Source: Adiantum capillus-veneris (Eukaryota > Streptophyta > Polypodiopsida > Polypodiales > Pteridaceae). From it: 64,000 bases of DNA. The notes beneath the pieces were generated by a model, which was not told where the DNA came from, did not search any database, and saw only the letters and a program-made list of their open reading frames with translations. The position numbers and the translations under genes were made by a program. Each line of letters opens with the position of its first letter. Position 1 is the first letter of the stretch. The DNA lies in assembly GCA_014529385.2 (NCBI GenBank), contig CM043963.1:98221912-98285911 (forward strand), written 5' to 3'. Positions 1 to 12,350 of the stretch are shown piece by piece.

Positions 1-1150
1 TTCTTGCATGCAAACACCAGAGTCATCAGCCACTAGTTAGCCTCAATGTAAGTCCTTTCTTTCGGGTTGATTACTTGACTATCAAAGTAAATAGGCTTGT
101 AGCATCTCCCCACTTTCTGCATCAAAATAGAACCTATGGAAATTGTGCATACCATCATGGAAACATAAAAAATCATCCTCATTGTTGAAAGGACAAACCG
201 TTGGCACCTGGTAAAGGATTTCCTTCACCTTGTCAAAGGCTCCCTATGCATCTTCAGTCCATCCAAAACCATGAGCCTATTGACTTTTATTAAAGAGGAT
301 ACACGTACTACAAAAGCATTTAAAATAACCTGGACAAATACTTCAGCTTGTGTACAAATGAAGCCAAATACGTCACATTTGTTGGAGGCTCCATCAATAC
401 CAAAGCCTTCACCTTTTTGGGGTCAGCCTCTATACCCTTTTGTGAGACCAGATAACCCAACAGATGAGCCCGTGGTTGAGCCAACTTGCACTTCTTAGGA
501 TTCCATTGACCACCTTTTTCATCTAACCTTCAAAAATACAGCTTCAACTTTGACAAATGATCAATCCTTGAAGTATAGCAACAAGGTCATCCATAAAAAC
601 CCTGATAAACTTACCCAAATATGGCCTAAACACCCTATTCATCCCAATCCTGAAAAGTCACATATGCATTCACCAAACCAAAGGGCATCTTGCAGTAAGC
701 AAAGCAACCCCATTGCAAAATGAAGGTAGTTTTTAAATGGTCCTCCAGAGGAATACCAATCTATAAGTACCCCGAGAAACCATCCATAATCGAATACCTC
801 CCATGAACTGCTACCTAATTTAAAATATCATCTTGAAATAAGGGGTAATGGTTCCGCTTCATAGCAGCATTCAACGGTTTATAATCTACACACACTCTCC
901 ATTTTCCATTCTTCTTTGGTGTTATGACAATAGGAGAAACCCACTCAGACTCTTGCATGGAATAGATGATACATGATTCAAGGAGTTTGTGATATCTTGC
1001 CACAAAGCCTCTTTTTGAATTACTTTTAGCCTTTGCAACTTTTGTGCCCTTGGCTTGTATCCCTCTTTGAGAAAATTTGGTGATCCACCCCTTTGGCTTC
1101 TAGTAGGTCTTTGTACCAAAAATTGGGATGATGCACACAACTCCACATAG
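1..1150 (-). mobile_element. Element A: decayed Ty3/gypsy RT and RNase H (partial)
   Basis: Reverse transcriptase followed by the start of RNase H of a Ty3/gypsy polyprotein on the minus strand, running off the left edge. The RT block SEWVSPIVITPKKNGKWRVC lies around 960-890, the WGCFAYCKMPFGL block around 715-680, and the catalytic box reads FMDDL around 590-610. At 1-145 the frame gives a diverged gypsy RNase H start (SIGSILMQK, then PIYFDSQVINPKERTY). Stops and frameshifts interrupt all parts, so it is not functional. The RT block closely resembles that of element E (49-50.6 kb), suggesting the same Tat-like lineage. Family assignment is secure, lineage is inference. Confidence 0.85.
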
Positions 1151-1439
1151 CCCTCTTTTTCTTAGTTAAATCTTCACCCAACATATTCTCTACTTCTGTT
1201 GCATCTACATATCTTCCTTAGAACTAGAAGAGTCTATGGTGAGTCTAAACATAGTTGTATCAACCTTCAAAATGTCCTCATACCTTTCTTCCTCCTTGGT
1301 ATTGGTATAGCCCTCAACGTATGTTGACTCTAACTCGTACCCATAGCTAGTGCTCGAGTCATCTCCATCACCTCCCACCACAAACGGCTTTCCCTGGTCT
1401 TCAAATCAAGCACCACCTTTCTAGCATTCTCTTTGTCAG

Positions 1440-1790
1440 GCAAAGTGAAAACTCCACTCTCCCAATATTGCTTAGCTCCAATGCCAAGCAGCCATGGCCT
1501 CCCCAGAATAACAAGCTAGGGAATTTCACATGCTTTCATCACAAAAAATTCAATGAGGCACTCAATTCCTATTAGATTTACCTTCACATCCTGAGCCACC
1601 CCCAACACCTCACCTTGGCATGGTTGGTCATCCTCATTTGCACATTGAACTTGACCATAGTTTTGACACATATATCCTTCATAGCAGCTTCTGTTATGAC
1701 ACAATCCTAGGGCCCACCATCAATGTATGCATGTACTTGCATCTTCTTCTCAATTAGTAGATCAACAATAGGAATTACATCCACTAGATT
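1440..1790 (-). mobile_element. Element A: degenerate retropepsin
   Basis: Aspartic protease region of element A between gag and RT. The minus strand reads a YIDGG box, where the first Asp is the expected catalytic residue, followed after a stop codon by DCVITEAAMK and, near the C-terminal end, the family motif LVILGRPWL around 1485-1515. The same order (VDGGAQMCVITERAM, then ILGRPWL) is seen in element E, which supports common descent. Two stop codons and a frame change break it. Retropepsins process Gag-Pol in virus-like particles, and this copy cannot. Confidence 0.7.
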
Positions 1791-1799
1791 TCCTACCTT

Positions 1800-2603
1800 G
1801 AAGGTTAAATTTTGCACCTCATGCACACCTTCTCAAACCTATTAAAGCCTTGTACTAACAATAGTAGACCTCTACCTCCTCAACCTTGGATTTAATGCTA
1901 GAAGTTGTCCAAATATAATGCTAGCCTTTTAACTTTTGACATCACTCACTAGATCATATTTTGGATGACCCCACCCAAGTTTAAAGTTGGATTGCTTGAT
2001 TTCGCAGCGGCTTCTTTCTTTGCTAGACTATGGCTGCTCTCTATCTTCATACACATTCTCCTTGCCTTCGTGATCTCTGGTCTCTCATTTGGTCTCTATC
2101 TCCCTCTCTCCTTGTGCTCTCTTGTTGGCCAGAACATCCATATCTTGCTTATCCACACCGATAATATTCACCCTATGAACTTCATCATTACCTCGTGGAG
2201 CTGGTGATACAGAATTCTCCAGGAGCTAGTTGCTCTCTTTGACCATTGAACGGACTTTGCCTTTGCCAAACAACAGGTTCATACCTCCTCTTTCCCTAGG
2301 CTGATGCAGGAAATCTGAAGCATAATGGCCCTCTTTTCCACAAATGTAACATCGGTGAGGCAATGGCTTAGCTTTGCCTCTACCTGCCCTTGGTTGCCCT
2401 CTGTCCATCACACTTAAATGAAGCTCTTGCATTTGCTTAGACAAATCTTGAACAGTACGTACACAATGTTGAGGAATGGTTGCTACACCTTGACTTGCTT
2501 GATTCTCCACTTGGACGTCATCCCTTAGGATCTGGAGTGGGCTAGGAGACATCTCTTCATACCCCAATGCGCCCTGCTCAATCTTCTTCTTGGATGTGCA
2601 CAA
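1800..2603 (-). mobile_element. Element A: gag 3' part with damaged zinc knuckle
   Basis: Nucleocapsid end of Gag. An open stretch at 2226-2603 carries CYICGKEGHYASDF, a CCHC knuckle whose last cysteine has become phenylalanine, preceded by a basic Arg/Gly/Lys segment. The upstream capsid part of gag is missing: recognisable coding stops at about 2603, where a different, AT-rich sequence interpreted as the LTR of element B begins. This suggests element A was truncated by that insertion. Confidence 0.65.
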
Positions 2604-3508
2604 TATTTTTTATTCACATTGTATAAGGTCTTGGACTCATTGGGAGTTTCAAATTGTATATGCTAGAGGGCTCAACTTAATCCCATAGTAGGAAGGCTTG
2701 TGGTGCATGTCTTTATAAGAAAGCCTTTTATGCAAAGAGGCTTCATTCTTGAGGATTCAGTCCATTCTTGGGAGCTCTCTCTTGAGTGATCACTTTATGG
2801 ATGGCCTAGCCTTGAGCTTTATGTCCATGCTTAGAAGGCTATTGCTAATCCTTTGTAATTAGAGAAATATTTTTTAATCTAATCTCTAATTTCTTCATTA
2901 GTCTTAATTCTTCTATATTCCATTATGTCATGAAGTAGTTTCACCTTTTCATTATTCTAGATTTGAGTGTGTGTGTGTGTGTGATGACTTCTTGCTTCTT
3001 GGCCACTCCTATCCTTCTATGAGCACTTGATTTGTCATATTTAACATCTCTAATTAGGTCGATTAACTAGGTTCTAAATCTTGTTATTAGAGTATGTACC
3101 CCTATTGTTTGCTCGTGTGTGGATGGGTTTAATGAGACTCAAGCACCATTCACCCTTGTGTGTGTAGCTTCTGATTAAATACCTTGATTGGCGTGTGGTG
3201 ATTGGAGATGCCAACACCAATGCAATTAGTGTGTGCTTGTCAAGAGTGTGCTTTGAGATTTTAATCTATGGCAAGCCGGACTTGGTAGGCTTATTGTGTG
3301 TAGGTGATGCTTGATTGATGATTATGGTGTGATTAGAGTTAGTGATTCATGGATAATCTCTATTGCATTGGAAGAGCACTCTTGAATCCTCTCATTTGAT
3401 ACATCCAATGATGCTCATGCTTCCATGCCCTAGCCGGGTTGTTGATCCTAGGATTGATAATTTTGTTGGTCTTGGGTTGATTAGGTGATGCTACGATTAT
3501 CCCCAACA
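2604..3508 (+). repeat. Element B: putative 5' LTR
   Basis: Non-coding AT-rich stretch ending in CCCCAACA (3501-3508), two bases before a tRNA-Asp-type primer site. That position and the terminal CA are what a plus-strand LTR end should look like. The 5' border is not defined: coding of element A stops at about 2603, and TG dinucleotides at 2595 and 2619 are both possible starts. No second copy of this LTR is visible, so the element is partial or a diverged relic. Confidence 0.45.
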
Positions 3509-3510
3509 TT

Positions 3511-3530
3511 TGGTGCCGTTTCCAGGGATC
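3511..3530 (+). promoter_or_regulatory. Element B: primer binding site like tRNA-Asp
   Basis: TGGTGCCGTTTCCAGGGATC matches, with three substitutions by eye, the complement of the plant tRNA-Asp 3' end (TGGCGCCGTTGCCGGGGATC), a primer site used by many plant Ty3/gypsy elements. It lies two bases after a CA-ended LTR candidate, the normal geometry for minus-strand DNA priming. Confidence 0.6.
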
Positions 3531-5690
3531 GATAACTTGAGCTAGTGAGTAGCGGATGTTTGGAATAGAGTAATTTCACTACTAATTTCATTGGTTTTGA
3601 GTGTGTGTAACTCAATTTTGGTTTAATTTGATTATGTGTGAAATAATTGGAAGCTAATTTTTGAGTTATGGATACCCCAAACCCCCAATTTTACTAACTT
3701 CTTACTAACCATTACTAATTTCGCTTCATTTTCGTGCTGATTCTACTAATTTCACGCTAATTTTTACTAATTTTTGACTAACTTTGCTAACCTAACCGCT
3801 AACATTTGATGTGTAATGTATGTTCAATCCCTTATAAAAGGAGGAATCAACACTTTTATCAAGTTCCTTTGTGCTAATACATGCCTAATCTATTGATTTG
3901 AGTGTTTTATTTTTGGCCTACAATGGTCAATTTTTGGGCCAAAATTGGAAGAGCCACACATGTGTGTGCAAGGTGGAATCATGACATGGAGCCAGGATTA
4001 GCTTGGATGCAATCGATTGTAAGTGCATTGGCCTACTCCCTTCAATTTTTGGGTGATTAATTCGATTCCAATGTGTTGCTAATTAGTGCTAAATTTAGGT
4101 GTGTAAATCAATTAACATACTTTGAGAGCCTAATTTGATTGTTTTGGAATAAAATTGATGGTCAATTTCGACTAATGAATGCCGTGTGTGTCAAGATTAA
4201 GCTTCATTTGCAACAAGAATTCATGTATGTGCATAAAAATCATTGTGTGTGTAATGCACCAAAGAGGGAAAAAAAATTGTCAAAAAATTCAAGTGTGTGT
4301 GCACCTTATGCATAGAAATTGAGGAAATTGACAATATGTGGGTGTGCAACCATGCAATGGGTATATATGTCAAGCTAATCCAATCATTGGATATGCTGAG
4401 TTGCCAAAAGAATTGGGCAAAGATTGAGTGTGTGTGCCCAATTCAAGACCACTTGATTTAAAGATTGATGGCCAATTGGGGCACCTAAATGCTTTTTGAT
4501 TGTGAATTGTGCATGAAAAGTGTGTGCAATCATTAGGTATAAGCATAAATTCAATTCCAATTGAGCCAAATTTGAACTTTTGTGCTTAATTTTTGAATGT
4601 GTGCATTGCTTGATTGGGTCAAAATAGTGTTAATTTTTTAGAAATTGAGCATCCATGCATTCATTTATGCTTGATAGAGCGTGCTATTTTAGCATTGCAA
4701 TGTGGAATTGACGGATTAATTTCAAAAAAATTGGTCTAAAATTGGATGTGTGTGTGCCTACTCAATGGCATTCAATATCCAAATGGGATGAATAATTGGT
4801 AGCAATTACCAATTATGATGATTAAAAGACCTAAAGATTGGTGTGTGCATGATTGATCGATTTGGGATTTGAGATGAATTTGACTCAATTTGTGCGTAAT
4901 TGGGGATGATCGAGGTGCAATACCATTACCACATATGCTAAAGTGATTAGATATGGTGTACTTTTAATTTTCCATAATCACGTATGAATGATGAATACAA
5001 ATGGGGTTTGGATGATTAGGGTTATCGAATATGAGCAATTACTTTTGCAATGATTGATAAAGCGAGCTTGGATTGGCTAAATTGATCACTCAAGGGGTGT
5101 ATAGATTAACCAATTGAAGTAACCAAATCCAACTCTGTTCATAAATTTTTTTGAATGCACCAAATGATCTCAAATTGGAAGAAATATGGATGGGAATGAA
5201 TTAATAGCGTGAAAAAATGGAAATAAAATCTTAAAATTTCAATGGGAATCGCACAAATATGTCATTATTGCATGATGTATGGGTAATCCAAGTTGCTTGA
5301 AGAGAATTGGGCATATCGTATGCATGACTTCCAATTGCACCCAAATAAACATGGTACAATTGGATCAAGAAGGAAAATAGATGATTAAAAAGAATTGTGC
5401 ATGGGTTTTGGATTACTTTTATGTGTTTTATGTGCACTAACAATTGAAGATTTTTGTATCTCAATTATTGTTGCATGAATTTTCATGAAAAAACAACATT
5501 GAATGGGGCATGATGAGAAAATTTGGACGTGAATTTGCGAGCATAGGGTACGGGTACTTCCTCTTGCTTGCCTTAAGAGGTAAGCCTCAAGGTCCCTTAT
5601 ATACTCAAGCAAAGCTGAGTTGAGCATCCATAAAGAGCCTCCACGGGCCAAAATGTCACTTATTATTAAAATGACTTAAGAGATCGTTCA
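3531..5690 (+). other. Element B: non-coding internal region
   Basis: About 2.1 kb of AT-rich sequence with no credible coding region on either strand. It shows dispersed short motifs (ACTAATTT around 3700-3790, GTGTGTG throughout) and no gag or pol motif. Because it follows an LTR end and primer site, it is best read as the non-coding body of a LARD-like non-autonomous retrotransposon. The 3' border is not visible; sequence character changes near 5530-5700. Confidence 0.4.
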
Positions 5691-5836
5691 CGCGCCTGAC
5701 TTAAGTGACTGTTCCTATGCCTATTTGCCGAACTAACTGTACTCTACAAGAGAGGGTATGCAACTATGACCTGCCAAACATGTACGCCTTGCTAGAGGCT
5801 CACAAAGTGCCAGGCTAGGTCCTAAGCTAAACTAAG

Positions 5837-5894
5837 ACTCACGTTAGATTGTAGCAATAGCTACAATCACTCACGTTAGATTGTAGCAATAGCT
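5837..5894 (+). repeat. Short tandem duplication, 32-bp period
   Basis: The 26-mer beginning ACTCACGTTAGATTGTAGCA occurs at 5837 and again at 5869, separated only by ACAATC. It is a simple local duplication with no coding context. Confidence 0.85.
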
Positions 5895-6744
5895 TGTCCA
5901 CGTGGCTCAAGTGTCACAAACTGATGATGTGGTAGCTCGGACAAGCTCGTGACATGTTAGAACTGTACGGACGATCGCATTTTGCACTGACATGCTGACA
6001 TGCTGACGTGCAAGCAATATAGACTTTTGTATTTTGCATTGTGCCACATGGCAGGCTGCACGGATTTCCATGATTCACGCTGACTGCTTTTTGGGCCAGT
6101 AGCTTTTGAGTTTGCAAGCTTTTCATGGAATAGTTTTTGAGTTTGATGGCCAAGGGCCTTTAAATATGAACCCAAGGCCACTTCTTCCCTTAGTTAGCTG
6201 ACGAGCTTCTGAACAGAAAGGACCCACGGGAGTTGTAACTTTGCTCAAGCATTAATATAAAAATAAATACCAAAAGGGGTGCCAGATTTTGGGGCCAATA
6301 CCTCTGGGCATGGAACTATGTTGGGCCGTGTCGACTCTCTCGTTGTGACTTGGGGTGCCCAAGTCTGTTACATCAAGTGCAATGTGCACATGACAAAGTG
6401 TGTGTGAGCTTTGTGACTTGGCATGCACGCACTTGTCTAGAGAGAGGGGGAAGAAGTGAGTTGAGCTAGCACCTATATTGAGGACCCAAATCTCGGCACA
6501 AATCAAAGCAAAAATAATGTCGTGAATCACAACGAAAATCTTGCTAACTTATGATGTGGCACTTTCACATGGACTAGCTTTTGGGACTTCATTATGAAAA
6601 CAATTAGCTTTTCTAGCTTTTGGAGTTTAAATTCTTAAAATCGAGGTCTTTTTGGCTTTGTAAAAGCAAGAAGTCCAAGAGCCAATAAAAGGTCCTATTA
6701 GACAGTTTATGGACGAGTGCTCCTCATGGCAGTTGTACCTAATA

Positions 6745-6835
6745 GCATCTAAGAGTAGAGCTATGCCATTTCATACCACAAGGGGCACCTAGTTAGGGGT
6801 GAGTGCATCTAAGAGTAGAGCTATGCCATTTCATA
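6745..6835 (+). repeat. 31-bp direct repeat, 60-bp spacing
   Basis: A 31-base segment starting GCATCTAAGAGTAGAGCTAT is present identically at 6745 and 6805. Confidence 0.85.
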
Positions 6836-7113
6836 TCTCTTCTCAAGTGTGGAGATCTTTTTAATTCAGGTATACAACGTTCTAAAGTTGTTTCTAGTCA
6901 TTATTATGTTGGCATGTGGTGCTTTTTCAATAATAGTGTAATCAAAGTGTCACCTATTTTCTTTTCCAACAAGCAAATCATCCTTCATCTAATTACAATT
7001 GGAACTGTGGATGCAGATAAGTATCTATATTTTCTCGTCAGCAAGTTCCAAATTTTATTTGAGACAACCTCCTTCAATGATGCCTCCATTAATGCCTCAA
7101 GTGTTACCTCCTC

Positions 7114-8549
7114 TTGCACCTTGAGAGCTTCAACTATCATTTGGGAGATTCTTCTGATCTTCTTGGTGGTGTTTTTTGGCAGATGGTTGCACGACCTCCT
7201 ACTACACCACCTTTGTGCCCACCTCCACCATCACCTCATGTATTTCATAGTTGGAGCCCTTATGCTTATCCATATTATCCACCACCATCGACACGTGCCC
7301 TTCCTTAACCAATGGATTTTAAGGACAATGGATCTATAGTCAACTTCTTTACCTTCTTTGAAGTCAAAGATTGGAAGAAAGCCCTATAGTTCTTACAAGA
7401 GTTTGATAGCATTTATTTGCTTAGTAAGTATACTAAAGAATCTAAGATATCTCGTGCAACCGCCTTCCTCAAGGACACTACCATGCAGTAGTGGGGTTCG
7501 TTGTCAACAAAGGGTCATGTTCTGAGGAGATGGAAAGGTTTCAAGAATAATTTTTCATTGCACTTACCCCACATTTCTCTTTGAAGTGCAACTTATTTGA
7601 GAGGGGTAATTTGAAGATGATTTCCATCAAGACTTTAGATGAGTACGATTAGATATTCCCGGATGTGGTATGTGCCGGTCTCTTTCTTTCAAGTCAAACC
7701 CTAGAGAATGAATGTGAGTAGACTATTGGGCTGCCTTCACCATTACAAGAGCATTGTCTTTCATTACAGGGGTAACCACTCTGCAAGATCTCATGGCCAC
7801 AATTGGCTATAAACTAATGAAACGTTACCTTGTTTGCAAAGACTCAAGAGCTTCCTTCTAAGGATCACAACCGACAAAACCAATCTGCTTCTTGAGAACA
7901 ACAAAGTCGTCTCTCAACGTCTTTGACTCTTTACAAAGCAAATGAAACCCTCCAACAAGAAGGGAGATGTTATGGATGCTTTCAAATAGGACATATCATC
8001 AATAATTGTCTCAATAGAACTGATCACTGCTTACATAGCAACCTCTTGCCAAGAAGTCAAAGAATACGTTTGGATTAATTTTAAATGTTTGTGCTTTAAT
8101 TGTTCCAAATTCCTCCAAAGAGTTGTGTAGAGCCTACAAAAAAAATCAAGATACCAAAGCATTTGTATTCTTAGACTCACAATCCATAGAGAAATTTATT
8201 TCCCTTGACCTCATGAAGAATCTGGAGTTGATTATGACCAAGTGGCTTAGAGCTCGAATGCAAGCTCGAAACTAGAGACACTAGTAACTTGACATGAATT
8301 TGACTCACATTAGTAACTATTCGAGGATATCACAGTAAAGTCAATTTTTACATTATGAAGTTGGGACATTGTGATGTTCTATTGGGCATGTCTTGGCATC
8401 ATCAGAACAATGCTAACATTGCCATTGGACAATGCTTTATTACATTGCAACAAGACGAAGCTATCACACTTCTAGTCTTTGAGCGTTTATTCGTATATAA
8501 AGACATCTTGTTGAAGAGTATTACTCGGGCATTTTTTGAACTCGGCTAA
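7114..8549 (+). mobile_element. Degenerate gypsy gag-protease fragment
   Basis: Plus-strand remnant with stops and frameshifts. In order: a proline-rich stretch (7190-7310); a gag core (FKDNGSIVNFF, then FLQEFDSIYLLSKYTKESK and RATAFLKDTTMQ, 7316-7490); an intact CCHC knuckle CYGCFQIGHIINNC at 7968-8009; a protease N-terminal part where the catalytic triplet is diverged (FLDSQS, about 8170); and the protease C-terminal motif CDVLLGMSWHHQNNANI in the open stretch from 8355. The GMSW-type ending fits chromovirus-like proteases. RT and later domains are absent, so the element is truncated just after protease. Confidence 0.75.
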
Positions 8550-8691
8550 CCTTGTTTGGACCTCTTTGACCCTTGTTTGGGTACTCTCTAAATTTGATAA
8601 CTCTTTGAATATAGTTGGAATTTATTTGAACTTGTGACTTGATCTAAAGATGGAATCTTTAAGACCCACTCTAACTCTAAGTGGTTTAGGA

Positions 8692-8955
8692 CTGGTGCAA
8701 CAGTTGGACAGAGTCCATAGCCCATTTTGGCGGTTATCTTATGTGGTTGGATAAAATTTTAGGACTCGTACCCAAACCTGGTGTAACAGTTGGACGGAGT
8801 CCAAGACACATTGAAACACTTATTTTGCGCCGTTGGACAAGAGTCTAGGACTGGCAGCCAAACTAGGTGCAACGGAGTTATTTTGTATGGTTAGACAAGA
8901 TTCAAAGACTCTTCCCAGCCTCGTGTAAGAGTTGGACAAAGTCCAGTACCCAGTA
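8692..8955 (+). repeat. Imperfect tandem repeats, about 86-bp unit
   Basis: Diverged units begin at 8692, 8778, 8863 and 8920, with starts like CTGGTGTAACAGTTGGAC followed by GGAGTCCA. The first two intervals are 86 and 85 bp; the third unit is shortened to 57 bp. The array abuts the 5'-truncated end of the LINE and has no coding character. It may be a LINE 5' region or an older minisatellite. Confidence 0.65.
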
Positions 8956-10060
8956 TGCTGCTTACTCAGACCCAACTCAATGGTTGTACACATGTCCAAG
9001 ACCTGTTCTACGTCTTTAGATCGTACCTATCTTCAAGTCAGGGGACCCTATGGAGCCTGGGCACTATCATGATTGGACACACATTGGCACCTTTGTACGC
9101 ATCCATCCTTGGGCAACAGTTGCGTAGATGGGCAGAGAGAGACAGGGTGTACGGGCAGCAGGACGGGTAGGTTTCAGGAGAGGTTTCTCTACTCTTGATC
9201 ATATTCTGACACTTAGAACCATTATTGAAGAGGGGAGATCACATGGGAGACGACTCTATTGTTGCTTTGTGGACTTCCACAAAGCCTTCGATACAATGCC
9301 CAGAGCTAGATTGTACTCTGCAGAGCTAGATTGATGTTTAGACTACAGGAGATCGGGGTACACCAAGAGTTGATCTGGGGGATCACGGCTCAATACAAGT
9401 CAGTAGTGGCCCGGGCATGTACGCACTCCACAGGGGATTTTTGATTGGGTTCACTCCACTATTGGGGTGAAACAGGGTTGCCCGCTATCTCCTACACTAT
9501 TTGGCATGTATGTGGATGAGGTTGCTGACTACATTGAGAGGGATGGTGATAGAGGAGCACAGTTGGCACGGACATGGATCCCACTATTGTTATATGCTGA
9601 TGATAGTGTTGATTTCCGACTCCCTGGAGGGGATGCTGCATCATTTAGATGCTTCGTCTACATTTGCCCACGATAGTGGATTGTCAATTAACCTAGGGAA
9701 AACCAAGGTTATGGTGTTTAACACCACACCACAATGGGTCAAAAGGTTAGCACCCACTTTTACATATGACAAGACACGGTGGAGAATACAAATGTATACA
9801 CCTATCTTGGGGTAGTCTTCAATGGACCGGCGTTTTCATTGAGGAGAGCAACAGAGACTAGCTTGACGAGAGCTTATGCAGTCTTGGGAGGATTGGAGAA
9901 GATGAACCTCGAACAAAGTTGTGGCTTTTTGACACTCTATTGGCTTCATCTATGCTCTATGAGGTTCATATTTGGGGGGCGTCGGTGGACCACCATAACA
10001 GATTTGGTAGCACTGATGGATGGAGATGTATGGAGAGGCCTCTAGTCCCATAATCTCTCG
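8955..10060 (+). mobile_element. LINE-type retrotransposon: reverse transcriptase
   Basis: Non-LTR reverse transcriptase spread over several frames. In order: IMIGHTLAPLYASILGQQLR (about 9068-9125); GFRRGFSTLDHILTLRTIIE with YCCFVDFHKAFDT (9172-9300), the conserved RT blocks containing the first catalytic Asp; KQGCPLSPTLFGMYVDEVAD (9470-9530); the catalytic box LLLYADDSV (9585-9612), intact; GLSINLGKTKVM; and YTYLGVVF (about 9795). A short duplication near 9301-9335 (AGAGCTAGATTG twice) introduces a stop, and there are further frameshifts. No upstream endonuclease domain is visible, so the copy is 5'-truncated, as is usual for LINEs. Clade is not determined. Confidence 0.88.
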
Positions 10061-10126
10061 GATGATTCGAGCTAAGCCGCTAAGGCCTCAATGCCACATG
10101 AGATTATTCGAGTTGAGCTAGCTACC

Positions 10127-10127
<1 letters not shown>

Positions 10128-10160
<33 letters not shown>
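10128..10160 (+). repeat. Poly-C homopolymer, 33 nt
   Basis: An uninterrupted run of 33 C residues inside the LINE coding region, preceded by GCTACCT. Nothing comparable occurs elsewhere in the window. Homopolymers of this length are also a classic assembly or sequencing weak point. Confidence 0.9.
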
Positions 10161-10162
<2 letters not shown>

Positions 10163-11195
10163 GTTGAGGCCCTTAATAGATTAGTTTCCTTCATGCATAA
10201 TTTATGGGACCTCCCAAGAGATAGATATGCTCGGCTAGCCCTTGAGTCATCATGATAGCTAGCACTACAAGGGGACACAACATGTTGGTATGGACAAATG
10301 ACATCATGATTTCAATCCTTTCAGTCACATGGCTTCAACATGGATAGACTGCCTCTATTCCAGTACTCCTTGGATGCACCTTCCCTCTTTCACACGGACA
10401 GAGACCACTAGGCTTATACGTCAGGATTTGATTCAACTAGACACCAGAAGCACATGGATACAACCGGTACAAGAGTTAGGCACGAAGATGGCTTTCTATA
10501 GAGAGCATCTCCTCCAACTAACAACGGATGGATATGTGATCAGACCGCCCTATATGGACACTGATTTATCCTATGGGATACAATATGTATTGGTCAACTG
10601 CGCACATCATCGCATCAGCTAGAGATTGAGATCGAGATCGGAAGATTTAGGAGAGTACCAACAGAAGCCTGGATATGCCAATTGTCATAAAGAGCCAGGG
10701 TCAGAGTTACATCACATTTGTCATTGTCCGATATACCATGTGATACAAGGCCGATTTCATTGTCTATTCAGAGAGGGCTTTGGACCATTGGCTAAAGTCA
10801 TGAGATATCAGGATCATAGATGCCTCGAGTTGTTTTTGCTAGAGCTGCGCAGACACAAGGAGAGTCTCTTGAGGAGGCCAAGCAATGGGAGACATTCACA
10901 GAGGGAGACCAATAACTTTTTTAGAGCAAGGAGTCAGTACTCATATGAGCATGCTTCACAACAAACTTCAAAGCCCACTTCTACCAGAGGTATATTAGTG
11001 GACATAGCCACCAAGCTCACGAGAGCTCGACACCCACGTCTACGGGGGCGACCACGACATCGACAGAAGCTCCATCAAAGAATTGGGACTATTCTAGCAC
11101 GACATGGGAGACACCAGCACAACTATTTACAAAGGCTAACATTGACAAAGCTCTCTAACGACCAATGCAATACTTTCTCAAACAACGCCCGTTGA
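10161..11195 (+). mobile_element. LINE C-terminal region with Cys/His finger
   Basis: Continuation of the LINE open frame after the poly-C, in mixed frames. Around 10674-10790 it encodes a Cys/His cluster (CHKEPGSELHHICHCPIYHV), resembling the zinc-finger-like end of plant LINE ORF2 proteins. The last open stretch (10626-11195) ends in an Arg/His-rich tail (RHPRLRGRPRHRQKLHQR). The neighbouring (CT)n(GT)n microsatellite is the next recognisable feature; no poly-A tail is visible. Confidence 0.65.
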
Positions 11196-11330
11196 GCATT
11201 CTCGGGTATGGATAATGATGATGATTTCAATATGACGATTTGAGTCTTTAAGTTTACCTAGACATTGGATTAGATCCACAAGGATTGTATCAGATTGTCC
11301 TTTCGAAGACGTTTAATATAACATTTCATT

Positions 11331-12143
<813 letters not shown>

Positions 12144-12350
12144 CCATCAATGAAAAGTGTGGTGAAGTTAAGAAGTAAGCCTGTAGTGCAAAAGCTCAGA
12201 AGGCTTGGGGTAGTTCAACAAGAGGCATTGCTCAAAGAGGTAAGGAATTTGCTACAGACAGGTTTCATTTACCCTCTGGAAGACTCAGAGTGGACCACTG
12301 CTCTCTCCAATGGTGGTCACACCAAAGACGGTAAGTGGAGGGTTTGTGTA
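12144..12350 (+). mobile_element. Gypsy RT N-terminal fragment
   Basis: The plus strand encodes KPVVQKLRRLGVVQQEALLK, then GFIYPLEDSEW and DGKWRVCVD, the first RT blocks of a Tat-like gypsy polyprotein. The best relative in the window is element E, which has KLRRVGKIQQEALL and GFIYPVSNSEW. It ends abruptly after the first block and no catalytic motif follows, so it is an isolated fragment. Confidence 0.8.

Larger units (their letters stand above)
5691..7110. other. Intergenic stretch, no gene recognised
   Basis: Nothing convincing is encoded here. The small open frames on both strands resemble no family I know and lack coding-like composition. The stretch holds two short direct duplications listed separately (5837-5894 and 6745-6835). 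Confidence 0.5.

Noticed and set aside
6803..7339. 178-residue plus-strand ORF
   Set aside because: Overlaps the gag remnant in a different frame; composition and the proline-rich alternative frame favour the gag reading.
10072..10278. Gly-repeat minus-strand ORF
   Set aside because: The glycine run is the poly-C tract; the LINE reading on the plus strand explains the flanks.
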